Of a stretch of 64,000 nt of DNA, positions 25,993 through 34,687 are shown piece after piece (position 1 is the stretch's first letter; each line of letters starts with the position of its first letter). Below the pieces are notes generated by a model. That model had not been told where the DNA came from. It did not search any database and worked only from the letters and a program-made list of their open reading frames with translations. Origin of the DNA: Caldilineaceae bacterium. GTDB taxonomy: Bacteria > Chloroflexota > Anaerolineae > Caldilineales > Caldilineaceae. The stretch is taken from the NCBI GenBank assembly GCA_022827195.1, contig JAJDTL010000040.1, positions 1 through 64,000 of the forward strand, given 5' to 3'. The translations under genes were made by a program, and so were the position numbers.

Positions 25993-26382
25993 TCAGCGTA
26001 CCGTCTCCGGCGGCTTGACAATCGTCACCTTGAGGCCGGCGATGTTGCTGAACTTGATGCTCGTGTACTTTTCGTCGTCGCCGCTGCGCTCGTTGTGCGC
26101 GCCCTGCGAAAGCGGGGCGTACCATTCGTCCGAGTTGGCGGCAATCGCTATCGTCCGGTCCGGCAACGGCAAACCGTACTGGTCCGGAGCGTGGGTCGTC
26201 ACCGTCATCGTGGCCGCGCCCGCACCCTTTTCGATCCGCAGCATCTCGACGCCTGTGTTTCTGTACTTGTGCGCCCTGTCGGCAACCCACACCAGCGCGG
26301 TGGCGCCGTCCTCCTGCAGGTTGTCGTGATCTGCCAGGTCGGTGCCTGCGCCTGCCGGCGTCACGACGTGCATCTTCGCCAT
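25993..26382 (-). CDS. Small phage structural protein of unknown function
   Basis: The 129-aa product has no recognised domain. It is beta-rich with repeated Thr/Ala segments (MTVTTHAPDQYGLPLPDRTIAI). GAGGAG lies just upstream of the ATG at 26382. It sits between two head-tail connector genes and may be a decoration or stopper protein. Confidence 0.6.
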   Translation of the reverse strand: MAKMHVVTPAGAGTDLADHDNLQEDGATALVWVADRAHKYRNTGVEMLRIEKGAGAATMTVTTHAPDQYGLPLPDRTIAIAANSDEWYAPLSQGAHNERSGDDEKYTSIKFSNIAGLKVTIVKPPETVR

Positions 26383-26393
26383 ATATGTCTCCT

Positions 26394-26741
26394 CTATGCC
26401 GCCCCGCCGCGGTACTCGCACCGCAGCAGTGTCCGTTCACGCGTTCCGTCCGGGTCGACCGGCTCGGTGAGAATATCGAGCCGGGGCCCGTCCGGCAGGA
26501 TGTACACCGCCATGTCCGGCGTGATATCGGTCCTGTACCGCAGCTCAATGTCGTGGCTCGCCGTCGCCAGCAGCCCTCCGGCCACAACGCCCTCATTCTT
26601 GCCCGTCTGCGACCGCACGTGGCCCCAGGCTTCGAAGGCGGGCGTCCAGGTGACCGCCCGCTCGCCCGACCGGTGACGCGTGTGCGTCGGCCGATCGAAG
26701 CGCAACCGCGTCCGCAGCGAGCCGGCAAACGGCGCATTCAC
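26394..26741 (-). CDS. Head-tail joining protein (Phage_H_T_join/SPP1 gp16-like)
   Basis: The 115-aa product fits the head-tail joining family: SLRTRLRFDRP at the start, WTPAFEAWGHVRSQTGKNEG in the middle, then HDIELRYRTDITPDMAVYILPDGPRLDILTEPVDPDG, the typical RYR...I...G...I pattern. The GTG start at 26741 overlaps the stop of the upstream connector gene (GTGA). A longer open frame continues upstream but is a shadow of the connector gene. Confidence 0.8.
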   Translation of the reverse strand: MNAPFAGSLRTRLRFDRPTHTRHRSGERAVTWTPAFEAWGHVRSQTGKNEGVVAGGLLATASHDIELRYRTDITPDMAVYILPDGPRLDILTEPVDPDGTRERTLLRCEYRGGAA

Positions 26742-27409
26742 GACGGCCAGCGGATCTTGTAGCCGCTCATCAGCATCTGCGCCGCCGGATTCGGGATCGC
26801 AATCACGCCCGGCTGCGTCCTGTGCGCCTCGCGCTCGTTGTACAGCTCCGCCGCAACCATTAGCGTGGCCTGCCGCAGCGCCACCGGAATGGCGCCCACC
26901 GAGGCATACCCCGCCGTGTAGCTGATGCGGACCGCCTGGCGGTCCTCGTTGTAGTGGCTGCGCGGCAGAATCGACGCGCCGCCAGTCATCCGCACCGACG
27001 AGCGCAGCTGAAACGCCTGCGCCTCCCAGTTGGCCGCGTCGAGGGTTTCGTAGTCGCCGTTCTCGTTCCGGTACGCGACCTCGCTCACTTCCTGCACAAA
27101 GCCGCCCGGCAGATAGACGCTGACCCAGGCCGGAAACGCCGACATATAGGCCTGCACCGCCCTCTGCCCCATCCAGTGCCCGGTCGCCTGTTCGACGCCC
27201 GCAACCGCGGCCGCCAGGTAGAGGTCGATCAGGTCGTCTTCGGCGTCGGTGTCGACGCGCGCCTGGCTCTTCACATGGTCGCGCGTTACCGGCTCCACCT
27301 CGGCCAGATCGGCCGGACGCGGCGACACCTCCACCACCGCGTTGTACGGCACATAGGCGTCCTGTCGGGAGTAGGCCGGGTAGTGGCCGTAGCCGTGCGC
27401 TCCGGACAT
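26738..27409 (-). CDS. gp6-like head-tail connector protein
   Basis: The 223-aa protein contains VTRDHVKSQARVDTDAEDDLIDLYLAAAVAGVEQATG (residues about 42-78) and a conserved C-terminal helical part VALRQATLMVAAELYNERE. This is the pattern of PhiE125 gp8/HK97 gp6-like adaptors that dock on the portal. Neighbouring connector genes support it. Confidence 0.82.
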   Translation of the reverse strand: MSGAHGYGHYPAYSRQDAYVPYNAVVEVSPRPADLAEVEPVTRDHVKSQARVDTDAEDDLIDLYLAAAVAGVEQATGHWMGQRAVQAYMSAFPAWVSVYLPGGFVQEVSEVAYRNENGDYETLDAANWEAQAFQLRSSVRMTGGASILPRSHYNEDRQAVRISYTAGYASVGAIPVALRQATLMVAAELYNEREAHRTQPGVIAIPNPAAQMLMSGYKIRWPS

Positions 27410-27418
27410 GATGCTCCG

Positions 27419-27598
27419 CTATTCGTCCCGTACCGTGCTGGGCGGGGTGTGATGCGGCATTATGTCCTTCTCCGCAATCTTCGTCGCTGCGTCGACCTCG
27501 ATCAGCTCGTTGGCAACGCCGTTCGGCAGGTCGTAGACCTTGCCCGCAATCAGCACGCGCTCCGCATCGGCGCTCGCCTGAAGGATCAGGACCTTCAT
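27419..27598 (-). CDS. Small phage protein related to its upstream neighbour
   Basis: The 59-aa frame begins MKVLILQASADAERVLIAGKVYDLPNGVANELIE. Its ATG overlaps the upstream stop codon (ATGA), and its body resembles the first 40 residues of the neighbour (MKVL, then G.YD...G...EL). The pair looks like a tandem duplication of a small domain. It is too short for most automatic lists. Function unknown, perhaps capsid decoration. Confidence 0.65.
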   Translation of the reverse strand: MKVLILQASADAERVLIAGKVYDLPNGVANELIEVDAATKIAEKDIMPHHTPPSTVRDE

Positions 27599-27954
27599 TC
27601 CTCACTCTCCTTCGCTGCAGCCTTGCGGCTCTTGCGGGCCCGCTTCGGCTTTGGCTTTTCCTCCGCAGCCGGCTCCTCCTCTGCAGGCTCCTCGCCGGCG
27701 GCCGGTTCACTGGCCGCGGCCGGCTCTTCGGATTCGTCTTCCTCCGCAGCCGGCTCATTCTCCGCGGACTCGCCGCCGGCAGGCGGTTCACTGTCCTCAG
27801 CAGGCTCTTCGAGCTCGTCTTCCTCCGCAGCCGGCGGCTCCGGAATCAGCTCGGCATAGCCGCCGTCGACCAGCTCTCTGCCCATGCCGTCGTCGATGTC
27901 GTACTCATGGCCCTCGAGCAGCATACCGTCCGGCCCCGACCCCAGCACCTTCAT
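27595..27954 (-). CDS. Small phage protein with long acidic Glu/Pro/Ala tail
   Basis: The first 45 residues (MKVLGSGPDGMLLEGHEYDIDDG...) form a small domain shared with the next gene. The rest is a repetitive acidic PAAEEDE-type tail ending in a Lys/Arg-rich block. The ATG at 27954 has GAGG seven bases upstream; a GTG at 27966 is also possible. It follows the capsid genes and may be a head-associated protein. Confidence 0.6.
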   Translation of the reverse strand: MKVLGSGPDGMLLEGHEYDIDDGMGRELVDGGYAELIPEPPAAEEDELEEPAEDSEPPAGGESAENEPAAEEDESEEPAAASEPAAGEEPAEEEPAAEEKPKPKRARKSRKAAAKESEE

Positions 27955-28002
27955 TTTGATCCTCACGTCTCTCCCCTCCGTCCACTAGACCTGCGCGGTC
28001 CG

Positions 28003-28449
28003 CTAGCTCGACTTCAGCGCCGGCGACGCCACCACGATCTCGGCCAGCACGTCGTCGTCCCCTGGTGGGGGTGTGCGGAAGCTGGCGTAGCGCAGGGCGT
28101 GCGTGGCGCCGAACGCGATGTTGGCCACGGTCGACAAGATGCGCGCCCGCAAGTAGCGCTGGAGCGGCCGCTTCACCTCGATCCGCAGCAGTTTGCCGTT
28201 CAGGTCGTCGTTGGCGGCCGACGTCGCCGATTGCTCTTTGATGTCCAGGTCCTTCCACGTCGACTTGTCGTTTGACGCCGAAACTCGCAGCTCCGCCTTG
28301 CCGGTCTTTACGCTGTCGGTGATCGGCACGATGAAGAGCGCGCACTGAAACCCGGTCATGTCGATCGAGGCGCTGCTCTCGTCGGTGTTGCTGGCCGCCG
28401 CGATAGGGTCCTCGACGATGTCGTGCAGGCTTTCGGTTACAATTTCCAT
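28003..28449 (-). CDS. Head-associated protein of unknown function
   Basis: The 148-aa product is beta-rich, with SIDMTGFQCALFIVPITDSVKTGKAELRVSASNDKSTWKDL in the first half, a pattern seen in phage decoration or head-tail proteins. It lies directly downstream of the major capsid gene. No family is certain. Confidence 0.6.
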   Translation of the reverse strand: MEIVTESLHDIVEDPIAAASNTDESSASIDMTGFQCALFIVPITDSVKTGKAELRVSASNDKSTWKDLDIKEQSATSAANDDLNGKLLRIEVKRPLQRYLRARILSTVANIAFGATHALRYASFRTPPPGDDDVLAEIVVASPALKSS

Positions 28450-28487
28450 CCTCTATCCCCCCTCCTGTTGCGGTCGGACCGCAACGG

Positions 28488-29849
28488 TTAGCCGAGTTTG
28501 ACCCGGGCGAACGCGTCGTAAATGACAGGCTTGCCGTCGGTCTTGGCGCGCATGATGAAGACGATCAGGTTCTGCGTCGCAAACTGCTGGTCGACGCGCT
28601 GGATCGTCACGTCGTAGGCGTCGGCAATCTGGTAGCCGATCTTGAAGTTGCCCACGATGCCCACGTACTTGCCCGAAGTGAAGACCGCCGGGTTGTACTC
28701 GGAAATGTAGGCCGGGTTGCCCAGCAGCCTGTCCGGCTGCTTCATGTCCAGCGACATGTGCCAGATCGGATAGCCCTCGGTCGTACGCAGGAGCGACATC
28801 TGGCGCCAGAACTCGCGCGCGCCGAACCAGACCAGGTCCTTCCAGTATGCCGTCCGGATCGACCACTTGGCACTCTGCACACCGACAAGCGTGGCTTCGG
28901 TAGCGCTGTTGCCGGTACTGATGTCGCGGCTGGTCGGAATACCCTGCTCGCTGGCGGTATAGACGCCCATGGCCTCGTTGACGCCGTTGCCGGTGAGGTA
29001 GGCCCGCTCCTCGGTGATGCCGCGCTGATAGCCGAGCCGGCCGACCAGGTAGGAAGAGAGCGACGGCGTCTGCATCATCGCGTCCCAGCTGAGCGCAACG
29101 CCCTTCGTCATGTTCTTGGGCCGCAGCACCCTCTTGCCCCATTTGGCGTTGGTCAGGGCGACAGCATTCAGCTCGCCGGTCCAGTCGGCCGCGTCGACGT
29201 CATCCTCCAGGAAGACCACCTCGAGCGTTTTGGCGTCGACGCGCGGCACCACCTCCGCCATCTGGCGGATGTAGACCATGTTGTCGGCGATCTTGAGGAT
29301 GTCGTTGATCATCTGCACCGGCGCAAGCCAGTAGCCGCCCTCCGCGTCCAGGTCCAGCTGCGCGTTCCTCTGCGCCTCCGGGTGTCGGGAGAAGTAGCTC
29401 TCCATGTCCTTGCGGTACTGGTCCGAGGAGCGCCGCTGCAGGAAGCTCCATTGCTCCTTTACCTCGTCCTCCTGGTTCGGCATGTGGCTCTCCAGCTCCA
29501 TGCCCCAGGCCGACTGCGGGCCCTGCTGGTGCCAGCGGTACGGCACGCTGTCCGCGCTGTACTGCTCGTGGTACATGCGCGCGTTGCGCCGCGCCTGCTC
29601 CGGCAGCGAATGGCCGTTGATCGTCGCGGCCATCTCGCCCTGGATTGTGGCGATGTTGGCAGCCATCTCCTTGGCGCGCTCCTGCTCCATTAGCGAGCGC
29701 TGGTCGCAGGCGGTGGAGAACAGCGTGTTGTAGCGCTGCCGCTCTTCGGCCGTCATCTCCCGCTTCTCAGCGATGGACAGGTCCACGATCTGCTTGGCCT
29801 CGCTGAAGTTCTGCGCGGCCTCATCGAAATACTTTTTGACCTCACTCAT
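28488..29849 (-). CDS. Major capsid protein, HK97 fold
   Basis: The 453-aa protein has an N-terminal helical delta-domain of about 130 residues that the prohead protease would remove, then the HK97 core: EGGYWLAPVQMINDILKIADN near residue 170, TGELNAVALTNAKWGKRVLRPKNM near residue 215, SLSSYLVGRLGYQRGITEERAYLTGNG near residue 260 and FKIGYQIADAYDVTIQR near residue 405. It lies directly downstream of the prohead protease, as usual. Confidence 0.93.
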   Translation of the reverse strand: MSEVKKYFDEAAQNFSEAKQIVDLSIAEKREMTAEERQRYNTLFSTACDQRSLMEQERAKEMAANIATIQGEMAATINGHSLPEQARRNARMYHEQYSADSVPYRWHQQGPQSAWGMELESHMPNQEDEVKEQWSFLQRRSSDQYRKDMESYFSRHPEAQRNAQLDLDAEGGYWLAPVQMINDILKIADNMVYIRQMAEVVPRVDAKTLEVVFLEDDVDAADWTGELNAVALTNAKWGKRVLRPKNMTKGVALSWDAMMQTPSLSSYLVGRLGYQRGITEERAYLTGNGVNEAMGVYTASEQGIPTSRDISTGNSATEATLVGVQSAKWSIRTAYWKDLVWFGAREFWRQMSLLRTTEGYPIWHMSLDMKQPDRLLGNPAYISEYNPAVFTSGKYVGIVGNFKIGYQIADAYDVTIQRVDQQFATQNLIVFIMRAKTDGKPVIYDAFARVKLG

Positions 29850-29871
29850 GCCCCTCTCCTCGTCTCCTATC

Positions 29872-30588
29872 TCAGGCCCGCAGCGCGAGCCCCAGGTCCG
29901 CCAGCGCAGCGGCCGCCTTGAGCGACAGCTCCGTCGCGGCCGCGTCCACGCCCTGCGCCTGCGTACGCCGCGCGATCCGCATGCGCCCTGCCTCTTCCTT
30001 CCAACTCAAATCCGCCGGCAGCGCCGGCAGTCCGCCCATCATCGAGATCATGGAATGCACCGAGTACCTCGACCGCTGCGCCACACCGATTGACGTCTCC
30101 AGCACCGCCGGCCAGGTCACCGGCGACGCCTCCCACATCCTGGCCTTATGGATCGTGCGCAGGTACTTGTCATCCTCATCGGGGTCCATGCCCCACTCGT
30201 CCTCGAGGACGTCGAAGCCGATGCTCGACTGGGTCACGTCCTTGCGGCGCACCGTCTCCACGTAGCCGGCCGCCCAGCCCGGCGGCTCAACCGCGTAGCC
30301 CACGCCCATGTCGTCCGACCAGACCCGCATCGTGCCCGAGCTCACCCGGCCCAGCGGCTGCTTGTCGTCGTGCTGCCACAGCGTGCACACGTCGTCCTGC
30401 CGCACCGACTCGTCGTAGGCCCCGGGCGCGACCAGCTCCCGCCATTCGTCCCAGAACCAGACCGTCTTCGCGCCGTAGACGGTGGCATAGCCGCGCAGGC
30501 GGGTCGTCGTCTTCTCTTCGTCGTCGCCGTCGGCCCGCTCTTCGATCTCGAGCTCGGGGCCGCCGGGTTGTATTCGCCAGCGTTCCAT
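29872..30588 (-). CDS. Prohead protease, HK97 (U35) family
   Basis: The 238-aa serine protease matures the capsid. The catalytic His is in LWQHD (His73) and the Ser in QSSIGF (residues 120-125). LRGYATVYGAKTVWF near residue 31 and ELVAPGAYDESV near residue 51 match the family. It is between the fibre-like gene and the major capsid gene. The C-terminal 60 residues are extra and Ala-rich, possibly a scaffold-like tail. Confidence 0.9.
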   Translation of the reverse strand: MERWRIQPGGPELEIEERADGDDEEKTTTRLRGYATVYGAKTVWFWDEWRELVAPGAYDESVRQDDVCTLWQHDDKQPLGRVSSGTMRVWSDDMGVGYAVEPPGWAAGYVETVRRKDVTQSSIGFDVLEDEWGMDPDEDDKYLRTIHKARMWEASPVTWPAVLETSIGVAQRSRYSVHSMISMMGGLPALPADLSWKEEAGRMRIARRTQAQGVDAAATELSLKAAAALADLGLALRA

Positions 30589-30594
30589 TGTTTG

Positions 30595-31353
30595 CTACCC
30601 GTAGAGCGTGATAAATGCCCTCAAGACGGAGGCTGACACGGACGTTAGAGTGCCTCCGTTCGTCTTGTGAGGAATCACAACTTCGTCCGTGTTAAGATTC
30701 AGCGTGTATGTCGTGCTGGTGAGGTCGCGTATCACCCAGTTGTAAAAGTAACGATTGCCGTTTAGGAGTCGGGTATAGCCCCCTTTATTGACTCCGATGA
30801 TCTTGTCGCCCACCGACCAGCCCGAGGTTGCGGTTTTGAAGACCAGGTCCACGGAAAAGTCCTTCGGCGTAACGCCGAGGGAATGCGACCGATTTTCATG
30901 TACCTGAGCGAGCGAGAGCTCCGAAGTGTCTTGCCATACACGCAGACCCGGGGAAGATTTGAGCAAGTTTTCGACCGAGATCCACTTCTGAGGATCACCG
31001 CTCTCCCCCTCGTCGGATATCAGCAGACGATCCGCTTTGGCAGCCTCGGTCAACTCGGTGTCGACGTCGTCGTGCAGGTCGAACGCATTCGTGAAGAACG
31101 ACTGCAGCGTCTGCAGCTTGATCCACCTATTGGGCGCCCCAGGGGTCCCCTCGTCGGAAATCAACAGCCGGTCCGCATTCGCCGGCGTCGTCAGCTCATT
31201 GGCCACGTCGTCGTGCAGGTCGAAAGCGATCGGCAGCGCGTTCATCCGCAGCAGCCGCACGTCCCCTTGTGCTCCGCGCACGACCACAAAATAGTCCGCG
31301 GCCTGGTCCGCATTCAGCATCTCGTCAAGTGTCGTGATCCGCTTGTCAGCCAC
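30595..31353 (-). CDS. Fibre- or spike-like structural protein with internal duplication
   Basis: The 252-aa protein has two copies of a 45-residue block: FDLHDDVANEL...ADRLLISDEG...W.K near residue 43 and FDLHDDVDTEL...ADRLLISDEG...W.S near residue 90. This is typical of short trimeric fibre shafts. The C-terminal half is beta-rich. It lies between portal and protease genes, unusual for a tail fibre, so it could be a head fibre. It overlaps the upstream gene by one base. Confidence 0.55.
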   Translation of the reverse strand: MADKRITTLDEMLNADQAADYFVVVRGAQGDVRLLRMNALPIAFDLHDDVANELTTPANADRLLISDEGTPGAPNRWIKLQTLQSFFTNAFDLHDDVDTELTEAAKADRLLISDEGESGDPQKWISVENLLKSSPGLRVWQDTSELSLAQVHENRSHSLGVTPKDFSVDLVFKTATSGWSVGDKIIGVNKGGYTRLLNGNRYFYNWVIRDLTSTTYTLNLNTDEVVIPHKTNGGTLTSVSASVLRAFITLYG

Positions 31354-31712
31354 TACCCACTGTCCTGTGGACTCGGATTGATGCTCACCGACACCTCGCC
31401 GTATGGAGACCAGACGTAGCCGGTCTTTCCCGCCTTGGGCTCGTACCGCGCGCCCTCGCCGAACGGCAGCAGAAGGACGGCCCCTGCCCGAGCCCGCTTT
31501 ATCTTGTCGGCCGTGTCGGGCTCGGTCGCCACCTGGACCAGGCAGGCATAGTGGTGCCGCCCTACCAGCTGTTCGTTTGCCTGCAGGCCGGTATTCTGCA
31601 CGTGGTAGACGGTGCCGTCAGTCAGTGGCGCCGCCGACCCTGTGATCACGTCCAACGCCTCGGCATCGATGTCCTGCAGATCTTTGTTTGCGTAGATGAC
31701 CAGGCTGCTCAT
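31353..31712 (-). CDS. Unknown protein, first gene of the capsid transcript
   Basis: The 119-aa product has no recognised domain. It is the first gene after the promoter module at 31756-31828, with the start about 45 bases past the -10 box. The small beta-rich protein overlaps the fibre-like gene by one base. It could be a head decoration or fibre-base protein. Confidence 0.6.
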   Translation of the reverse strand: MSSLVIYANKDLQDIDAEALDVITGSAAPLTDGTVYHVQNTGLQANEQLVGRHHYACLVQVATEPDTADKIKRARAGAVLLLPFGEGARYEPKAGKTGYVWSPYGEVSVSINPSPQDSG

Positions 31713-31755
31713 CTGGCTTCAAACATCCTCCCGCAAAGGGCCTGTCGCTTCTCGC

Positions 31756-31828
31756 AAAGTACTTCCCACCGATCGCCGCGTCAACGGATGCGTAAAAAAT
31801 GAGCAAAGAATGCGTAAAGAATGAGCAA
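31756..31828 (-). promoter_or_regulatory. Late promoter with two upstream 19-bp repeats (capsid transcript)
   Basis: On the minus strand TTGACG (31784-31779) and TACTTT (31761-31756) are separated by exactly 17 bases. Immediately upstream are two copies of ATGCGTAAARAATGAGCAA (given on the plus strand, 31788-31806 and 31810-31828), 22 bases apart, that is two helical turns. A near-identical module precedes the terminase gene, so this is probably an activator or repressor site. Confidence 0.75.
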
Positions 31829-31843
31829 TTGCGCCGCCGCCGG

Positions 31844-33847
31844 CTAGCTCTCCCGCACCGCCCGCACCGTACAGTCGCATCCCTCGTGCAGCGGTCCGTG
31901 CCGGCGTCCCGTCTTCACGGTCAATGTCTCGCCATTGGCTGCCGTCACGCTCTCACCCGCCGCAATGAACTCCTCGCCGATCGCCACCACCTTGCCGTCC
32001 AGCGCCCGGCAGAACTGACACGAGTCTCCCCGCGCCGCAAACGCCACCGCCGCAATTCCGACCGCGGCCATTGTCGCCAGCGCAAACGCGTTGCCGGCCG
32101 AGAAAGCCACCTTGCGCGCACGCCTGTCCGCCTCCGTCTCGGACCAGCCGATCAGCCGCTCCTCGACCGCGGCCCGTGCGGCCGCCTCTCCGGCCTCCGC
32201 CCCCTCATCGCGCACCAGCGCCTCGATCTGCCGCCGGTGCGAAGCCGCGTGGCCGTCCGCCGACTGCGTTAGCACCTCGTCGGCGTAGGCCTCGAGCTCT
32301 GCCTGCAGCTCCTCGGTCCAGCTCTCCTCCAGGCTGAGCGCCACCATCCGCCCCGTACGCGCCGCCAGAGTCTGCAGGAGAGCTCCAATCGCCTCCCTGT
32401 AGGCCTCCGGCGCCTCACGCTCGTAGAAGCGCCGCAGCCACGACACGAAGATGGTCAGCTCCGTATCCTCCAGCGCCTCCCGAATCGCCGCCGTCTCCAG
32501 CGCCACCACGTTCTCCAGCCGCGCCTGCAGGCCGGATTGCGCCGCCGCCCACAGGTCCCGCAGCGCCTGGTCATCCGCGGCCTGGCGCTGCTCCTGCTCC
32601 GCCCGCCGGCGGTTCCGCTCGTCCGCCATCGCCGGCGCGTCGGACCCGGATTCATTCACCGGCTTCAGGTTGCCCGGCCGGAAATACTGGTCCCCGCCGG
32701 CATACGGCGGCTGGTTCTCCTTCGCCCGCGCCTCGTTCGGCGAGAGCTGGCCGTACATAATGCCGCTCTGGTAGGTCCGGTACCGGCTGGGCGTGTCTCC
32801 GCGCAGGCGCTGGTCGACGTCGTAATCCATGAATAGGTTGGACTCCCACCCCTCCCGTTGCAGCAGGTCGATGCCCATCTGCTCCTCGTGGTTCACGATC
32901 CACGGCATGAGAGAGTCCTGCACAAAGGCGATGCTCTGGTGCTCGATGTTGGAGAAGGTGGCGCGCTCGAGGTCGTAGACCATGTGCGGTGGCACGCCGA
33001 ACCACCTGCAGATTTCGATGGTCTGAAACTGACGCGTGCCCAGGAACTGCGCGTCCTCAGGGGGTATGCCGATCTTCTCAATCGTCATGCCCTCCTCGAG
33101 CACGGCCGTCTTGTGGCTTTCGCCCACCCCCTTGTGCTGGGTGTCGAAGCTCTCTCTGATATTCTCTTTGGCCTGGGGTGACAGCTCGCCCGGATGCAAC
33201 AACGCCGTGCCCGGCACGGCCCCATTGCCAAAGAAGCGGGACCCGAACTCCTCTGCCGCCAGCGCCAGCTCAAGCGTGTGCATCGCCTCCCGCACAACCG
33301 ACCGGCCCTCGAAGCCGTCATTGGCCAGGCTGCGCATGTGGTGCACTCGGTAGTCCGGTATCCTGCCAAACGTGCCCACGTCGCTCGGGCTCGGCGAGTA
33401 CTCATAAATCGCCTGGCGCTTCTCCAGCCGCGCCGACATGCCGGATGCCTGCAGCGGCCAGAGCGCCGCAGGCCACCCGCTCCCCGCGTACTCGATCTCC
33501 ACGTACGCGTTGCCCCGCAAGAGCGCGCTGGCGAAAACCGTCTGTTTCCAAATGAAGGGGCCCATCAGAGGGTTCGGCCGGCCCTGGACCAGGGACCATA
33601 GAGGATGGTTTGCGGCTTCTTCCTTGCGGCCGGCGCTGTCGCGACGGTAGATCTTCAGCGGCAGCTGAGCGATGTTGTTCGCAATGACCCGAACGCAGGC
33701 AAACACCGTCGCTATTGTCATCGCCGTTTCCGGCGACACGTAGCGCCCGGTGTAGGACTGCCGGCCGGCCCCCAGAAAGGCCTCGTCGGTGGTCAAACCG
33801 GAGATTTTCTGTCCCTGCAGATAGGACCGGCGCAGAAAACCGCTCAC
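31844..33847 (-). CDS. Portal protein fused to a MuF-like head morphogenesis domain
   Basis: The first 430 residues are an HK97-type portal: SGRYVSPETAMTIATVFACVRVIANNIAQLPLKIYRR-like start (here TGRYVSPETAM near residue 32), RGNAYVEIEY near residue 112, and FGVPPHMVYDLERATFSNIEHQSIAFV near residue 282. The last 110 residues contain CQFCRALDGKVV...HEGCDCTV, the Phage_Mu_F cysteine pattern. The two are usually separate genes. The GTG start at 33847 overlaps the upstream stop (GTGA). Full length is 667 aa with a helical linker between the domains. Confidence 0.88.
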   Translation of the reverse strand: MSGFLRRSYLQGQKISGLTTDEAFLGAGRQSYTGRYVSPETAMTIATVFACVRVIANNIAQLPLKIYRRDSAGRKEEAANHPLWSLVQGRPNPLMGPFIWKQTVFASALLRGNAYVEIEYAGSGWPAALWPLQASGMSARLEKRQAIYEYSPSPSDVGTFGRIPDYRVHHMRSLANDGFEGRSVVREAMHTLELALAAEEFGSRFFGNGAVPGTALLHPGELSPQAKENIRESFDTQHKGVGESHKTAVLEEGMTIEKIGIPPEDAQFLGTRQFQTIEICRWFGVPPHMVYDLERATFSNIEHQSIAFVQDSLMPWIVNHEEQMGIDLLQREGWESNLFMDYDVDQRLRGDTPSRYRTYQSGIMYGQLSPNEARAKENQPPYAGGDQYFRPGNLKPVNESGSDAPAMADERNRRRAEQEQRQAADDQALRDLWAAAQSGLQARLENVVALETAAIREALEDTELTIFVSWLRRFYEREAPEAYREAIGALLQTLAARTGRMVALSLEESWTEELQAELEAYADEVLTQSADGHAASHRRQIEALVRDEGAEAGEAAARAAVEERLIGWSETEADRRARKVAFSAGNAFALATMAAVGIAAVAFAARGDSCQFCRALDGKVVAIGEEFIAAGESVTAANGETLTVKTGRRHGPLHEGCDCTVRAVRES

Positions 33848-34041
33848 CTGCGCATCCCCCCGATTACGCCCACCGCCACACACACAACCGCGGTGTAGGC
33901 GAGCGCGTGCTCCCAGCCCCACTCGAGCCAGACATAGCACGCGCCCAGGCCCAGGCCCACCGTAATGAGCGTCAGGAAAAACAGGTCCAGCCGGTTCAAC
34001 CGTCTGTCCTCGTCATCTGCTTCGCTTTTCCTGGGGTCCAT
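33844..34041 (-). CDS. Small membrane protein, holin-like
   Basis: The 65-aa product has a charged N-terminus followed by two hydrophobic segments (LFFLTLITVGLGLGACYVW and ALAYTAVVCVAVGVIGG). This size and layout is seen in class II holins, but similar small proteins have other roles. It overlaps genes on both sides. Confidence 0.55.
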   Translation of the reverse strand: MDPRKSEADDEDRRLNRLDLFFLTLITVGLGLGACYVWLEWGWEHALAYTAVVCVAVGVIGGMRR

Positions 34042-34192
34042 GCCTCCGTCCGCCTGCGCACGTGCACGGCGCTGTGGATCGCCGCAGCTGCCCGCACTTG
34101 CCGCACCGTGTCAGCACCGCCGTCTCCGGAACTCGGCGGGGCCGGCGCTCAGCCGGCCCCGTCTTTCTGCGCTCTCTGCTGCTCTGCTCCAT
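34013..34192 (-). CDS. Small zinc-ribbon-like protein
   Basis: The 59-aa basic product has CGKCGQL and CTCAGG cysteine pairs. Start at ATG 34192 with GAGG upstream. Function unknown; it may bind nucleic acid. Confidence 0.5.
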   Translation of the reverse strand: MEQSSRERRKTGPAERRPRRVPETAVLTRCGKCGQLRRSTAPCTCAGGRRHGPQEKRSR

Positions 34193-34202
34193 CCAGCTAA
34201 CC

Positions 34203-34625
34203 TCAGTCTTCGTCGCTTGCCTCGTCGCCTTTGGCAAACGCCATCAGGACGCCGACTGCAGCCGCGGCCACAGGAGCCACCTGGCCAAACAGCATGGCGT
34301 TGGCCGTGCCTGCCGGGTCGATGCTGCCGATGATAGACTCCCTGAAGGCTTCACCTCCGATCACGAGTCCGGCCGGAAGCACAAGCCAGGCTGCCAAAAA
34401 CAGCGCCAGCGCATTGACGCTGAACTTCGTTACGCGCCCGCTCGTGCTGATCTTGGACCTGCGCGCGAAGATGAGCGCCACGGTCATATAGCCGACCGTG
34501 ATGCTGGTAGCGATCGGAAGCACGATGCCGGCTGCGCCGATCGAGGCGATGATGCCGAAGACCGCGCCCGCGCCCAAAGCGAGCAGGACCGCCAACACCA
34601 CCACATTGAGAAATACCTTGGTCAT
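34203..34625 (-). CDS. Membrane protein with several hydrophobic helices
   Basis: The 140-aa product has about four membrane segments (VFLNVVVLAVLLALGAGAVFGI, GIVLPIATSITVGYMTVALIF, ALALFLAAWLVLPAGLVI and VAPVAAAAVGVLMAFA) and an acidic C-terminus. It lies just after the tRNA-like gene. A holin role is possible because no other strong candidate exists, but this is unproven. Confidence 0.6.
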   Translation of the reverse strand: MTKVFLNVVVLAVLLALGAGAVFGIIASIGAAGIVLPIATSITVGYMTVALIFARRSKISTSGRVTKFSVNALALFLAAWLVLPAGLVIGGEAFRESIIGSIDPAGTANAMLFGQVAPVAAAAVGVLMAFAKGDEASDED

Positions 34626-34687
34626 GACGTCATTCCTTTCTGCCCTTTCACCCGGGCCCAGGTAATTTGCGGCAATTGCGCCGCCAG

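Noticed and set aside
26742..27791. Upstream extension (350 aa) of the head-tail joining gene
   Set aside because: This part overlaps the connector gene in another frame, is Arg/Gly-rich, and the real start (GTG 26741) overlaps the connector stop codon.
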